Of a stretch of DNA of 60,037 bases, positions 7,642-16,038 are shown one piece after another. Position 1 is the first letter of the stretch. The number at the start of each line of letters is the position of its first letter. Below the pieces are notes generated by a model, which saw only the letters and a program-made list of their open reading frames with translations, ran no database searches and was not told the origin of the DNA. The position numbers were made by a program, and so were the translations under genes. The stretch spans positions 1 to 60,037 of the forward strand of contig NZ_KQ948051.1 in the NCBI RefSeq assembly GCF_001513965.1, read 5' to 3'. The DNA is from Streptomyces cellostaticus (GTDB taxonomy: Bacteria > Actinomycetota > Actinomycetes > Streptomycetales > Streptomycetaceae).

Positions 7642-8715
7642 ATGCCCGTCCGCCCGCGGATACGGCCCCTGCACCATGCACTGCTCGCCACCGGAGCGGC
7701 CGCCGCACTCAGCCTCGGCATGTTCACCGGCACCGCACCCGCCGCCCCGGCCGCCGCCTCGCTGCCGTGCGACCTCTACGCCGCCGGCGGCACCCCCTGC
7801 GTGGCGGCGCACAGCACCACCCGCGCGCTGTACGGCTCCTACAACGGCCCGCTGTACCAGGTCCGCCGCGCCTCCGACAACGCCACCCGCGACATCGGCG
7901 TCCTGAGCCGTGGCGGATACGCCAACGCCGCCGCCCAGGACTCGTTCTGTGCCGGTACGACCTGCGTCATCACCGTCATCTACGACCAGTCCGGCCGCGG
8001 CAACCGCCTCACCCAGGCACCTCCCGGCGGGTTCTCCGGCCCGGCCGCCGACGGCTACGACAACCTCGCCGACGCCACCGCGGCACCGATCACGATCGGC
8101 GGCCACAAGGCCTACGGCGTCTACGTCGCCCCCGGCACCGGGTACCGCAACAACAACACCAACGGAGTCGCCAAGGGCGACCAGCCCGAGGGCATGTACG
8201 CCGTCCTCGACGGCACCCACTACAACGGCGGCTGCTGCTTCGACTACGGCAACGCCGAGACCAACAGCCGTGACGACGGCAACGGCACCATGGAGGCCAT
8301 CTACTTCGGCAACATCAAGGTCTGGGGCTACGGATCGGGCAACGGCCCCTGGATCATGGCCGACCTCGAGAACGGCCTGTTCTCCGGCGTCAATCAGCAC
8401 TACAACGCCAACGACCCCTCCATCAGCCACCGCTACCTGACGGCCGTCGTCAAGGGCGAGCCCAACCACTGGGCCATCCGCGGCGGCAACGCCCAGTCCG
8501 GCGGCCTGTCCACCTTCTACAGCGGCACTCGCCCCAACGTCCCGGGCTACAACCCGATGAAGAAACAAGGCGCCATCATCCTCGGTATAGGCGGCGACAA
8601 CAGCCACGGCTGCGCCGGCACGTTCTACGAGGGCGTCATGACCTCCGGCTACCCCTCGGACGCCACCGAGGGCGCCGTACAGGTCGGCATCGCGGCCGCC
8701 GGCTACGGAAGGTAG
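7642..8715 (+). CDS. Secreted GH54 alpha-L-arabinofuranosidase
   Basis: A 357-residue protein with a signal peptide (about 1-40, cleaved after APAAPAAAS) and then the GH54 catalytic domain almost from its first residue (LPCDLYAAGGTPCVAAHSTT). By alignment from memory with the Aspergillus enzyme, the nucleophile is E243 in MADLENGLFSG, the acid/base is D319 in GIGGDNS, and C198-C199 (GGCCFDYGN) form the rare vicinal disulfide of this family. Fungal members add a C-terminal arabinose-binding CBM42; here the protein ends right after the catalytic domain. Role: release of terminal arabinofuranose from arabinoxylan, arabinan or arabinogalactan outside the cell. It follows the esterase in the same direction and probably shares its promoter. 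Confidence 0.93.
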   Translation: MPVRPRIRPLHHALLATGAAAALSLGMFTGTAPAAPAAASLPCDLYAAGGTPCVAAHSTTRALYGSYNGPLYQVRRASDNATRDIGVLSRGGYANAAAQDSFCAGTTCVITVIYDQSGRGNRLTQAPPGGFSGPAADGYDNLADATAAPITIGGHKAYGVYVAPGTGYRNNNTNGVAKGDQPEGMYAVLDGTHYNGGCCFDYGNAETNSRDDGNGTMEAIYFGNIKVWGYGSGNGPWIMADLENGLFSGVNQHYNANDPSISHRYLTAVVKGEPNHWAIRGGNAQSGGLSTFYSGTRPNVPGYNPMKKQGAIILGIGGDNSHGCAGTFYEGVMTSGYPSDATEGAVQVGIAAAGYGR

Positions 8716-8800
8716 GAAGCCGGCCAGGCAACTCCTCAGCGGTCAGGGACCCTCCCGGTTCGTGCGATCGTCTCGCGGTCATGTGACACGTGCGGAAGGA

Positions 8801-11083
8801 TCACTCCTCGTACCGGAACTCGGTCGTCGCGGGCCCCGCGGCGTTGGTGTGCAGGGTGCCGTCGGGGCCGCCCGTCCGCAGCCGCCAGGGGTGTGGGCTG
8901 TCGGTCGTGACGCTGAGTCGGTCGCCCTCGCGGCGGACCTCGAAGCGGGCCGCCGCGCCGGCGCCGTTCGCAGACGGGATCACGACCGTGCGGCGAGCAC
9001 CGTCCGCGAAGGCGTGCACCCTCAGCTCGACATCGTCCGCCCAGGCCGAGACCGGGCGCTGGTCGTCGGCGGCGAAGGGGACGACGGAGTCGGGGCGGGC
9101 CAGCAACGGCAGGGTGTGGAAGCCGTGCTGCTCGCGTACCCAGCGGGGGCCGGTGCCCCGGACGCCGGTCAGGATGTTGGTCCATGTGCCCTCGGGCACG
9201 TAGTACTCGACCGTGCCGTCGTCGGTGAAGACGGGGGCGACGAGCAGGTCGTCACCGAGCATGTACTGCCGGTCGAGATGGCCGGTGGTGGGGTCGTCGG
9301 GGAACTCCAGGACCATGGCCCGCATCACCGGGACGCCGGTGGTGTGGGCCTGCTGGGCGGCGCGCTGGAGGTAGGGGGCGAGGCGGTGTTTGAGGAGGGT
9401 GAACGCGCGGGTGACCTCGACGGCCTCCTCTCCGTAGTCCCACGGGACACGGTAGGACCTGCTGCCGTGCAGTCGGCTGTGCGAGGAGAGCAGACCGAAC
9501 TGCACCCAGCGTTTGAACACGGTCGGCGTCGGGGTGCCCTCGAAGCCGCCGATGTCATGGCTCCAGAAGCCGAACCCGGACAGGCCGAGGGAGAGTCCGC
9601 CGCGCAGCGACTCGGCCATGGCGTTGAAGTGGGAGCCGCAGTCGCCGCCCCAGTGCACGGGGTACTGCTGGCCTCCGGCGGTGGCCGAGCGGGCGAACAG
9701 CATCGCCTCGCCCTCGCCGCGCTCCTCGCGCAGCAGGTCGAAGACGGCCTGGTTGTAAAGGTGGGTGTAGTAGTTGTGCATCCGCTCCGGGTCGGAGCCG
9801 TCGTGCCAGACGACGTCGGTGGGCACGCGTTCGCCGAAGTCGGTCTTGAAACAGTCCACGCCCTGCGCGAGCAGCGTGCGCAGCTTGCCGGTGTACCAGT
9901 CGCGGGCGGCCGGGTCGGTGAAGTCGACCAGGGCCATGCCGGGTTGCCACAGGTCCCACTGCCACACGCTGCCGTCCGGACGGCGAACGAGGTGGCCCTC
10001 GCGCATGCCCTCCTCGAACAGCGGCGACTTCTGGGCGATGTACGGGTTGATCCAGGCGCAGACGCGCAGTCCCCGTTGCTTGAGCCGGACCAGCATGCCC
10101 TCCGGGTCGGGGAAGGTCTCGGTGTCCCAGTCGAAGTCGCACCACTGGTAGGCGCGCATCCAGAAGCAGTCGAAGTGGAAGACGCTCAGCGGGATGCCGC
10201 GCTCGGCCATGCCGTCGATGAACCGGCCCACCGTGGCCTCGTCGTAGTCGGTGGTGAAGGACGTGGTCAGCCACAGGCCCAGCGCCCAGGCGGGAGGCAA
10301 CGCCGGGCGGCCGGTGAGCGCGGTGTAGCGCTCCAGGACCTGCTTCGGGGTCGGGCCGTGGACGACGAAGTACTCCAGCGACTGGTCCTCGACGCTGAAC
10401 TGCACCTGGCCGACGGCCTCCGAGCCGACCTCGTAGCTGACCCTGCCGGGATGGTTCACGAAGACGCCGTATCCACGGTTGGTCAGGTGGAACGGGATGT
10501 TCTTGTAGGCCTGTTCGCTGCTGGTGCCGCCGTCGGCCTGCCAGATGTCCACCGTCTGCCCGTTCTTGACGAACGGGGTGAAGTGCTCCCCCAGGCCGTA
10601 GACCAGCTCTCCCACTCCCAACGAGAGCTGGCCGAGCATGTGGTGGCGGCCTTCGGCGTCGGTGACGAACCCGGTGCCGCGCTCGCCCGCGGAGGTCAGC
10701 ACGTGACCGCCGGCGGAGAACTCCAGTCGCCACGGCTGTTCCGTGTCCACGCGCAGCGTCAGCTCGCCGGAGACCAGCTCCAGCACCGCCCCGTCCCGAC
10801 GCACTTTGCCGGCCTCCGGACCGGCGCCGGGCAGGGCGAACTCCGGTCCCCGGCGCACCGATCCGGCATGGTGGGTCGTCCGCACACCGATGACCCCCTC
10901 GGCCGGGGACCAGCACTCCACGGTCAGCAGCGGGCTGTTGAGGGTGTCACCGCGCCGGCTCACGTGTTTCACGGGCGCGTACAGGGTCATCCGCTGGTCG
11001 TCGGTGCGGACGTCGGCGACCTCGGTGGCATGGCGGGCCGTGCAGCCGGGGCGCATCAGCCAGTAGCCGTCCGTGAACTTCAT
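8801..11083 (-). CDS. GH31 alpha-xylosidase (YicI type), cytoplasmic
   Basis: A 760-residue protein without signal peptide. Nucleophile D415 lies in CFKTDFGERVPTDVVW and acid/base D481 in HWGGDCGSHFNAMAESLRGG; these positions and contexts are nearly the same as in E. coli YicI (D416, D482), pointing to alpha-xylosidase rather than alpha-glucosidase. Domains in order: N-terminal beta-sandwich (1-240), barrel (about 250-600), proximal and distal C-terminal beta domains. It removes non-reducing-end alpha-1,6-xylose from xyloglucan oligosaccharides or isoprimeverose. ATG 11083 overlaps the GH1 stop as ATGA, making it the last gene of the GH3-GH1-GH31 operon. The alternation of alpha-xylosidase and beta-glucosidase is exactly what is needed to dismantle xyloglucan oligomers inside the cell. 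Confidence 0.95.
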   Translation of the reverse strand: MKFTDGYWLMRPGCTARHATEVADVRTDDQRMTLYAPVKHVSRRGDTLNSPLLTVECWSPAEGVIGVRTTHHAGSVRRGPEFALPGAGPEAGKVRRDGAVLELVSGELTLRVDTEQPWRLEFSAGGHVLTSAGERGTGFVTDAEGRHHMLGQLSLGVGELVYGLGEHFTPFVKNGQTVDIWQADGGTSSEQAYKNIPFHLTNRGYGVFVNHPGRVSYEVGSEAVGQVQFSVEDQSLEYFVVHGPTPKQVLERYTALTGRPALPPAWALGLWLTTSFTTDYDEATVGRFIDGMAERGIPLSVFHFDCFWMRAYQWCDFDWDTETFPDPEGMLVRLKQRGLRVCAWINPYIAQKSPLFEEGMREGHLVRRPDGSVWQWDLWQPGMALVDFTDPAARDWYTGKLRTLLAQGVDCFKTDFGERVPTDVVWHDGSDPERMHNYYTHLYNQAVFDLLREERGEGEAMLFARSATAGGQQYPVHWGGDCGSHFNAMAESLRGGLSLGLSGFGFWSHDIGGFEGTPTPTVFKRWVQFGLLSSHSRLHGSRSYRVPWDYGEEAVEVTRAFTLLKHRLAPYLQRAAQQAHTTGVPVMRAMVLEFPDDPTTGHLDRQYMLGDDLLVAPVFTDDGTVEYYVPEGTWTNILTGVRGTGPRWVREQHGFHTLPLLARPDSVVPFAADDQRPVSAWADDVELRVHAFADGARRTVVIPSANGAGAAARFEVRREGDRLSVTTDSPHPWRLRTGGPDGTLHTNAAGPATTEFRYEE

Positions 11084-12507
11084 CGGGCAGGTTCCTCCGT
11101 GCGCGCTCGGTGCGCGCTGATCAGGCCCCGGTACCAGTGGTAGCTGTCCTTGGGGGTGCGGGTCAGGGTGTCGTAGTCGACGTGGACCAGTCCGAAGCGC
11201 TGGTCGTAGCCACGTGCCCACTCGAAGTTGTCCAGCAGCGACCAGGCGTAGTAGCCGCGTACGTCCGCACCGGCGGCCATGGCGTCGGCCACGGCGGCGA
11301 GGTGCTCGGCGAGGTAGCCGATACGGTCGGGATCGTGGATACGGCCGTCGGGTGCGACGGTGTCGGCCTCCGCCGAGCCGTTCTCCGTGATCCAGATCGG
11401 CGGCGACTGCGGGTAGCGGACGTGGAGTTGGCAGAGCAGCTCGGTGAACGCGGACGGGACGACCGGCCAGCCCATGGTGGTGTGCCGCGTGCCGTACGGA
11501 TCAAGCTCGGCCACGCCGATGTCCACGGCGGTGCGCTGTTCGGGATCGGCCACGCGGTGCGGTGCGGCGGCCACGGTGAGGGGCCGGTAGAAGTTCACGC
11601 CGAGGAAGTCCAGCGGTGTGCCGATCAGGTCCAGGTCGCCCGGCAACCGCCAGGGGCCGTCGGCGAGCCCGGCCCAGGTCTCGGCCTCGTGCGCGGGGTA
11701 GCGTCCGGCGAAGAGCGGTTCTGTCCAGATGTCGTTGTGCAGGGTCTCGGCGCGACGGAGGGCGGCGATGTCCTCGGGCCGGTCGGACGCGGCGTGGATG
11801 CGGTCCGGATTGAGGGTGATGCCGATCTCCCCGACGACGCCCGCGGCGCGCAGGGCGTGTACGGCGAGTCCGTGGCCGATGAGCAGATGGTGGGCGGCGG
11901 CCAGGGCGCCCCGTCCCTCCTGTGTGCCGGGGGCGTGCCGGCCCTCGGCATGGCCGACGAAGGCGGAACAGTAGGGCTCGTTGAGGGTAATCCAGCGTTC
12001 CACCCGGTCGCCGTAGCGGTCGGCGGCGAGCGCCGCGTACGCCGCGAAGGCCTCGGCGGTCTCCCGCACGCGCCAGCCGCCACCCGCGTCGGCGCCGCCA
12101 TGGACGGGAGTCTCCAGGGCCTGTGGGAGGTCCCAGTGGTAGAGGGTGACGGCGGGAGCGACGCCGGCGGCCAGCAGGTCGTCGATGAGGCGGTCGTAGA
12201 AGTCCAGACCCTTGGCGTTGACCGGGCCGACGCCCTGCGGCAGCAGGCGGGGCCAGGAGATCGAGAAGCGGTAGGTGTCGACGCCGAGACCGCGCAGCAG
12301 TGCCACGTCCTCGCGGTGGCGGTGGTAGTGGTCGGCAGCGGTGTCGCCGGTGGCACCCGCGCGCGTCCGACCGGGAGTGTGGCTGAAGGTGTCCCAGATG
12401 GAGGCGCCGCGGCCGTCCTCGTCATGGGCGCCCTCGATCTGGTAGGCCGACGTGGCCGCGCCGAAGCGGAATCCGGCGGGCAGGACCGGGAAGGGCGGGA
12501 TGTTCAC
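11080..12507 (-). CDS. GH1 beta-glucosidase, cytoplasmic
   Basis: A 475-residue protein with full-length GH1 barrel. The acid/base is E177 in TLNEP and the nucleophile E375 in ITENG; the N-terminal signature FGAATSAYQIEG is present, and the aglycone-side motif WSLLDNFEW lies near the end. No signal peptide, so it works on imported oligosaccharides. It overlaps both neighbours by four bases (ATGA), between GH3 and GH31, which implies tight co-translation. Likely role: hydrolysis of beta-1,4-glucosyl units exposed after the alpha-xylosidase acts; beta-galactosidase side activity is possible in this family. Confidence 0.95.
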   Translation of the reverse strand: MNIPPFPVLPAGFRFGAATSAYQIEGAHDEDGRGASIWDTFSHTPGRTRAGATGDTAADHYHRHREDVALLRGLGVDTYRFSISWPRLLPQGVGPVNAKGLDFYDRLIDDLLAAGVAPAVTLYHWDLPQALETPVHGGADAGGGWRVRETAEAFAAYAALAADRYGDRVERWITLNEPYCSAFVGHAEGRHAPGTQEGRGALAAAHHLLIGHGLAVHALRAAGVVGEIGITLNPDRIHAASDRPEDIAALRRAETLHNDIWTEPLFAGRYPAHEAETWAGLADGPWRLPGDLDLIGTPLDFLGVNFYRPLTVAAAPHRVADPEQRTAVDIGVAELDPYGTRHTTMGWPVVPSAFTELLCQLHVRYPQSPPIWITENGSAEADTVAPDGRIHDPDRIGYLAEHLAAVADAMAAGADVRGYYAWSLLDNFEWARGYDQRFGLVHVDYDTLTRTPKDSYHWYRGLISAHRARTEEPAR

Positions 12508-15413
12508 TGGGCACCGTCCTCGCTCCGCGGGGCAGGCGCGTCGTCTCCCGCGAGTGCGTCATCCGGTGCGGTGAAGCGGAAGGAAGCCAGCCGGAAGTCG
12601 CCGTGCAGGGTGAGCCGCAGATCACGGTGGCCATCGGCAGACGGCGCCGTCGCGGCGGTGACGGTCGTCCAGGTGTGGCGGTCGCCGGTGACCGGTACGG
12701 CGGTCTCCGCGACGAGATGGTCTCCTGCCCGCACCTCCAGCCGCGCCTCACCCGGTCCGGCGGCCTCGCGCGCGACCTCGGCCTCGAAGCGGCAGGCACC
12801 GGTGAGGTCCGCGGCGCGGAACAGCAGGGTCGCGGGGTGGGCGGGATCGGTCGGGGCGACGGCATCGCCTCTGGCACGGGTGGCGTCGACCAGGGTGATG
12901 TCCGTGTAGTCGTCGAAGTCGGCGGCGAGGGTACGCCGGCCCACCAGTGCCCGCGGTGCGGGCTGGATGCCGCTGACGGTGACCGGCGCCCTGAGGACGA
13001 TGTCCTCGGCCGAGCGGGCGACGAGCACCTCACAGCTGCCGGGATCGACGGTGAAGGCGCCCGCGGTGACGTCCCAGTGCGCCAGTCGTTCGGCCGGCAG
13101 CCGGAAGGTCACCTCCTGGCTGTGCCCCGGTGCGAGCCGCACCTTGCGGAAGTCGGCGAGCCGGAGCCGGGGTGCCTCGTAGAGGGCATCGACCGCCCGG
13201 ACGTAGAGCTGGACCACCTCGCTCCCGGACCGTGTGCCGGCGTTGGCCAGGGTCACCGCGACGTCCACCGCGCCGTCCTGGGCCATGGACGGCGTGGACA
13301 GCCGCAGGTCGCGGTAGGTGAAGTCGGTGTAGGACAAGCCGTGTCCGAAGGGGTAGAGGGGGGCGGCCCGGTGGTACTGGTACGTCCAGCCCGCCTTGAT
13401 GATGTCGTAGTCGAGCGGGTGCGGCAGGGCGTCCTCGCCCCGGTACCAGGTCTGCGGCAGCCGGCCGGCCGGGTCGGCCGCGCCGAGCAGGACGGCGGCC
13501 AGGGCCCGGCCCGTTTCCTGTCCGCCGTGGGAGGTCCACAGCACGGCCGGCAGGTGGGCGTCGGCCCAGTCGACGGCGTAGGGGTAGCTGCTCATGACGA
13601 CCAGCGCGGTCTCCGGTCGGATCGCGGCGACCGCGCGCAGCAGCGCCTCCTGGGTCTCGGGCAGGCCGATTCCGGTACGGTCCTCCGTCTCCCGGCCGTT
13701 GATCATCGGGTGGTTGCCGAGGACGACGATCGCCACGTCGGCCTCCTCTGCGGCGGCCCGCGCCTCGGCCGCGCCGTCGCGCAGCAGTTCCCGCTGCCAG
13801 CGCTCGGCTGTCTCGGAGCTCTCGGCGGTGACCCGCACCTGGCCGTCGGCGGGATCGAGGGCGGCGTAGCGGCCGGTGCGCACGTTGCGGAGCAGAAAGG
13901 TGTCGTCCTCGCCGTCCGGGGCGGGCTCCAGACGGAAAGTCTCGTCGACGAACCAGGACTTGAGCAGCGCCCGGTCGGCGACGAGACAGGCGTCGTCCTG
14001 GACGCCGAGGTAGCGGCCGGTGCCGGCGTCGCACAGGGTGAGGATGCCGTCGCCCCACTCCTGGACATCGAACGAAGTCCCGCCCAGCGGCTTGCCGGAG
14101 GTACGGGAGAGCAGCCTGATCCGGTCGGCGCCCGGCACGCAGACCGCCTGGCCGCCGCCGTCTCCGAGCGCGGCGCACAGACCGGTCGCGATGCCCACCT
14201 GGTACGGCAGGGTGCCGCTGTACCAGTCCTCGTACAGGGCGTTGGCGTGCGGCCCGACGACGGCGATCCGTGGTGCTCGCTGCGGGTCGAGGGGCAGCAG
14301 GCCGTCGTTCTTGAGCAGCACCACCGACTCGGTCGCGGCGCGCAGGGCCAGGGCGCGGTGCTCGGGGCAGTCGATCACCTCCGGACCGATATCGGCGTAC
14401 GGATCGAGATCGTGGTCGAACTCGCCGAGGCGGAACCGGAGTTGCAGCTGGCGACGGACCGCCCGGTTCACGTCCTCCTCCTCGATCAGTCCGCGCTCCA
14501 GTGCCTCGCGCAGCCGGCCGATCACGGTCGCGCTGTCCTCGCGGTGGTCGGTGAAGCTGTCGATGCCGGCTTTCAGCGCGGCGGCGTGGGAGGAGGCGTG
14601 GTCCTCGAAGTAGTGCTCCAGTTCCACCAGGTTGCAGGGCGCTTCCTCGTCGCTGACCACGAACAGCTCATGGCCTGTCCGCCCTGCCCAGCGCCGTAGT
14701 TCGTCCTCGATGAGCGGACTGACGTGGCAGGGGCGGCCGTTGACCAGGTTGTAGGCGGCCATCGCGCCGGTGGCCGCGCCGGAGGCGATGATCGGGCGGA
14801 AGGCGGCCAGGTCGTACTCGTGCAGCACGCGGGGGCGCAGGCCGGAGGAGGTGACGCAGCGGTCATTCTCGTTGTTGTAGGCGAGAAAGTGCTTGAGCAC
14901 CGGAGCGGCGCGCAGGAAGTCGGGGTGATCTCCGGCCAGCCCCCGGCAGTACGCGGTGCCGAGGCGCGCGGTGTGCAACGGGTCCTCGGAGTAACCCTCT
15001 TCGCCCCGGCCCCATCGCGGATCGCGCAGCAGGTTCACCACGGGCGACCAGGTCTGCAGGCTGTTGGTGCCGGACCCGGTCGCGGTCGGCCGGTGCCGGT
15101 GGAAGGCGCGCACCTCGACCGAGACCGCCTCGCCGACGGCGCGCACCAGATCCTCGTCCCATGTGGCTCCCAGCCCCACGGCCTGGGGAAAGACGGTCGC
15201 CACCCCCAGCCAGGCCACGCCGTGCAACGCCTCTGTCCCGGTGCGGAACGAGGCGATGCCCAGGCGCGGGACGGCCGGGACGTACTGGTGCAGCATGGCG
15301 AGCCGCTCATCCAGGGTGAGCCGGTCCAGTAGATCGTCGACACGCTCCCCGAGCGGAAGCGCGGGGTCACGGAACGGCAGCCGGGCGGTGGCGGACACGG
15401 AGGGAGAACCCAC
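12504..15413 (-). CDS. GH3 beta-glycosidase with inserted beta-trefoil and C-terminal CBM6-like domain
   Basis: A 969-residue protein, long for GH3. The barrel domain spans about 1-340, with the nucleophile D255 in FVVSDEEAP and the substrate-binding KHFLAYNNEND near 174-184. The second domain is interrupted at about 430-545 by a stretch with two ILTLCDAGTGRYLG / FLLRNVRTGRYAALD repeats, which look like a fascin-type beta-trefoil. Then follow the rest of the alpha/beta domain (GHGLSYTDF), a fibronectin-III-like domain and, at about 850-955, a CBM6-like beta-sandwich (LTGACRFEAEVA). No signal peptide. The family includes beta-glucosidases and beta-xylosidases; the operon context favours beta-glucosidase. 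GTG 15413 has GAGGGG upstream. It is the first gene of a three-gene operon, with an operator at 15464-15479. Confidence 0.92.
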   Translation of the reverse strand: MGSPSVSATARLPFRDPALPLGERVDDLLDRLTLDERLAMLHQYVPAVPRLGIASFRTGTEALHGVAWLGVATVFPQAVGLGATWDEDLVRAVGEAVSVEVRAFHRHRPTATGSGTNSLQTWSPVVNLLRDPRWGRGEEGYSEDPLHTARLGTAYCRGLAGDHPDFLRAAPVLKHFLAYNNENDRCVTSSGLRPRVLHEYDLAAFRPIIASGAATGAMAAYNLVNGRPCHVSPLIEDELRRWAGRTGHELFVVSDEEAPCNLVELEHYFEDHASSHAAALKAGIDSFTDHREDSATVIGRLREALERGLIEEEDVNRAVRRQLQLRFRLGEFDHDLDPYADIGPEVIDCPEHRALALRAATESVVLLKNDGLLPLDPQRAPRIAVVGPHANALYEDWYSGTLPYQVGIATGLCAALGDGGGQAVCVPGADRIRLLSRTSGKPLGGTSFDVQEWGDGILTLCDAGTGRYLGVQDDACLVADRALLKSWFVDETFRLEPAPDGEDDTFLLRNVRTGRYAALDPADGQVRVTAESSETAERWQRELLRDGAAEARAAAEEADVAIVVLGNHPMINGRETEDRTGIGLPETQEALLRAVAAIRPETALVVMSSYPYAVDWADAHLPAVLWTSHGGQETGRALAAVLLGAADPAGRLPQTWYRGEDALPHPLDYDIIKAGWTYQYHRAAPLYPFGHGLSYTDFTYRDLRLSTPSMAQDGAVDVAVTLANAGTRSGSEVVQLYVRAVDALYEAPRLRLADFRKVRLAPGHSQEVTFRLPAERLAHWDVTAGAFTVDPGSCEVLVARSAEDIVLRAPVTVSGIQPAPRALVGRRTLAADFDDYTDITLVDATRARGDAVAPTDPAHPATLLFRAADLTGACRFEAEVAREAAGPGEARLEVRAGDHLVAETAVPVTGDRHTWTTVTAATAPSADGHRDLRLTLHGDFRLASFRFTAPDDALAGDDAPAPRSEDGAQ

Positions 15414-15463
15414 GAGGCAGACCCCTCAACAGGCGGGAGTGGATGTCGGCTTGAAGGCCGAAT

Positions 15464-15479
15464 GTCGAAGCGCATCGAC
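15464..15479. promoter_or_regulatory. Operator of the GH3-GH1-GH31 operon
   Basis: GTCGAAGCGCATCGAC, a near-perfect palindrome typical of LacI-family operators with a central CG. It is the exact reverse complement of the box at 28277-28292. It lies 51 bases upstream of the GH3 start; a TTGACA on the minus strand at 15506-15501 could be the -35 element, putting the box over or next to the -10 region. Confidence 0.7.
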
Positions 15480-15583
15480 GCTTCCATCGTCACGACGGAC
15501 TGTCAATGGACCTGCGAAAAGAACCTCTCTTTATGTTCGCACTCTTGTTTCGCATGAAACGTGTCCGTTAACTTCGCGTGTCA

Positions 15584-15599
15584 GGTGAAGCGCTTCGAC
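15584..15599. promoter_or_regulatory. Second operator in the divergent region, facing the plus-strand genes
   Basis: GGTGAAGCGCTTCGAC contains the perfect ten-base palindrome GAAGCGCTTC (15587-15596). It shares its core with boxes at 15464, 28147 and 28277. It lies 23 bases before the Tat-leader remnant at 15622, which is followed by the GH42-GH36-GH43-GH5 run. Confidence 0.65.
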
Positions 15600-15621
15600 A
15601 CTCAGGGAAGGGGCCGCCACC

Positions 15622-15856
15622 ATGCCACACGCGTTGAACCGCAGAAGCTTCGTCGGCACAGCCGCCTCGGTCCCGGGAGCGGCCGCACTGGCTCCGTTGC
15701 TGTCCGCCCACGGGGGTGGCGGACAGCAACACACGGGCAGGAACACGAAGGCGGGTCGGAAGGCGGCGCTGTCGGCCAACCCGAAGGGCATCACGGACAT
15801 GCCCCCCGCAGTGGAACTTCCGCACCGGCGTGCTCAGCCGCGCCGTCAAAGGCTGA
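15622..15856 (+). pseudogene. Tat-leader remnant of a lost secreted protein
   Basis: ATG 15622 opens a frame starting MPHALNRRSFVGTAASV, a classic twin-arginine leader (RRSFVG) with a hydrophobic h-region to about residue 28, but the mature part is only a low-complexity stretch that fits no domain. In another frame, 15809-15856 encodes QWNFRTGVLSRAVKG and a stop, which looks like the natural C-terminus of an enzyme. The likeliest reading is a Tat-exported protein that lost nearly all its middle by deletion, leaving leader and tail. The regulatory box upstream is retained, so the promoter may now serve the GH42 gene at 16039. Confidence 0.5.
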
Positions 15857-16038
15857 ACCGGTACCGCGCCGAAGGCACACACCCGGACCGGGAGCGGTCC
15901 CGCTCGCCCCTCCCCGCCGCGTGACAGGGACCGCTCCCCCGCCACGGCCACGACAGCCACCGGCCTCCACTTCCTGACGCAGGTGCCGGCCACCCGCGAG
16001 AGCACACCACACCCGACTCCCGTACCGGAGGAACAGCC

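Noticed and set aside
6675..8273. A 532-codon plus frame across the esterase and GH54
   Set aside because: Frame-shifted shadow of two genes with Arg/His/Pro-rich product.
8762..11143. Plus-strand open frame of almost 800 codons opposite the GH31 gene
   Set aside because: Antisense shadow in high-GC DNA. It has no family motifs, and GH31 on the other strand shows full catalytic motifs.
11110..14699. Long plus-strand frames (about 600 and 700 codons) opposite GH1 and GH3
   Set aside because: Shadow frames rich in Gly/Val/Arg without recognisable domains; the minus-strand genes are clear.
15541..15580. Plus-strand promoter TTGTTT-N17-TTAACT upstream of the GH42 run
   Set aside because: The -10 element is too far from consensus to call.
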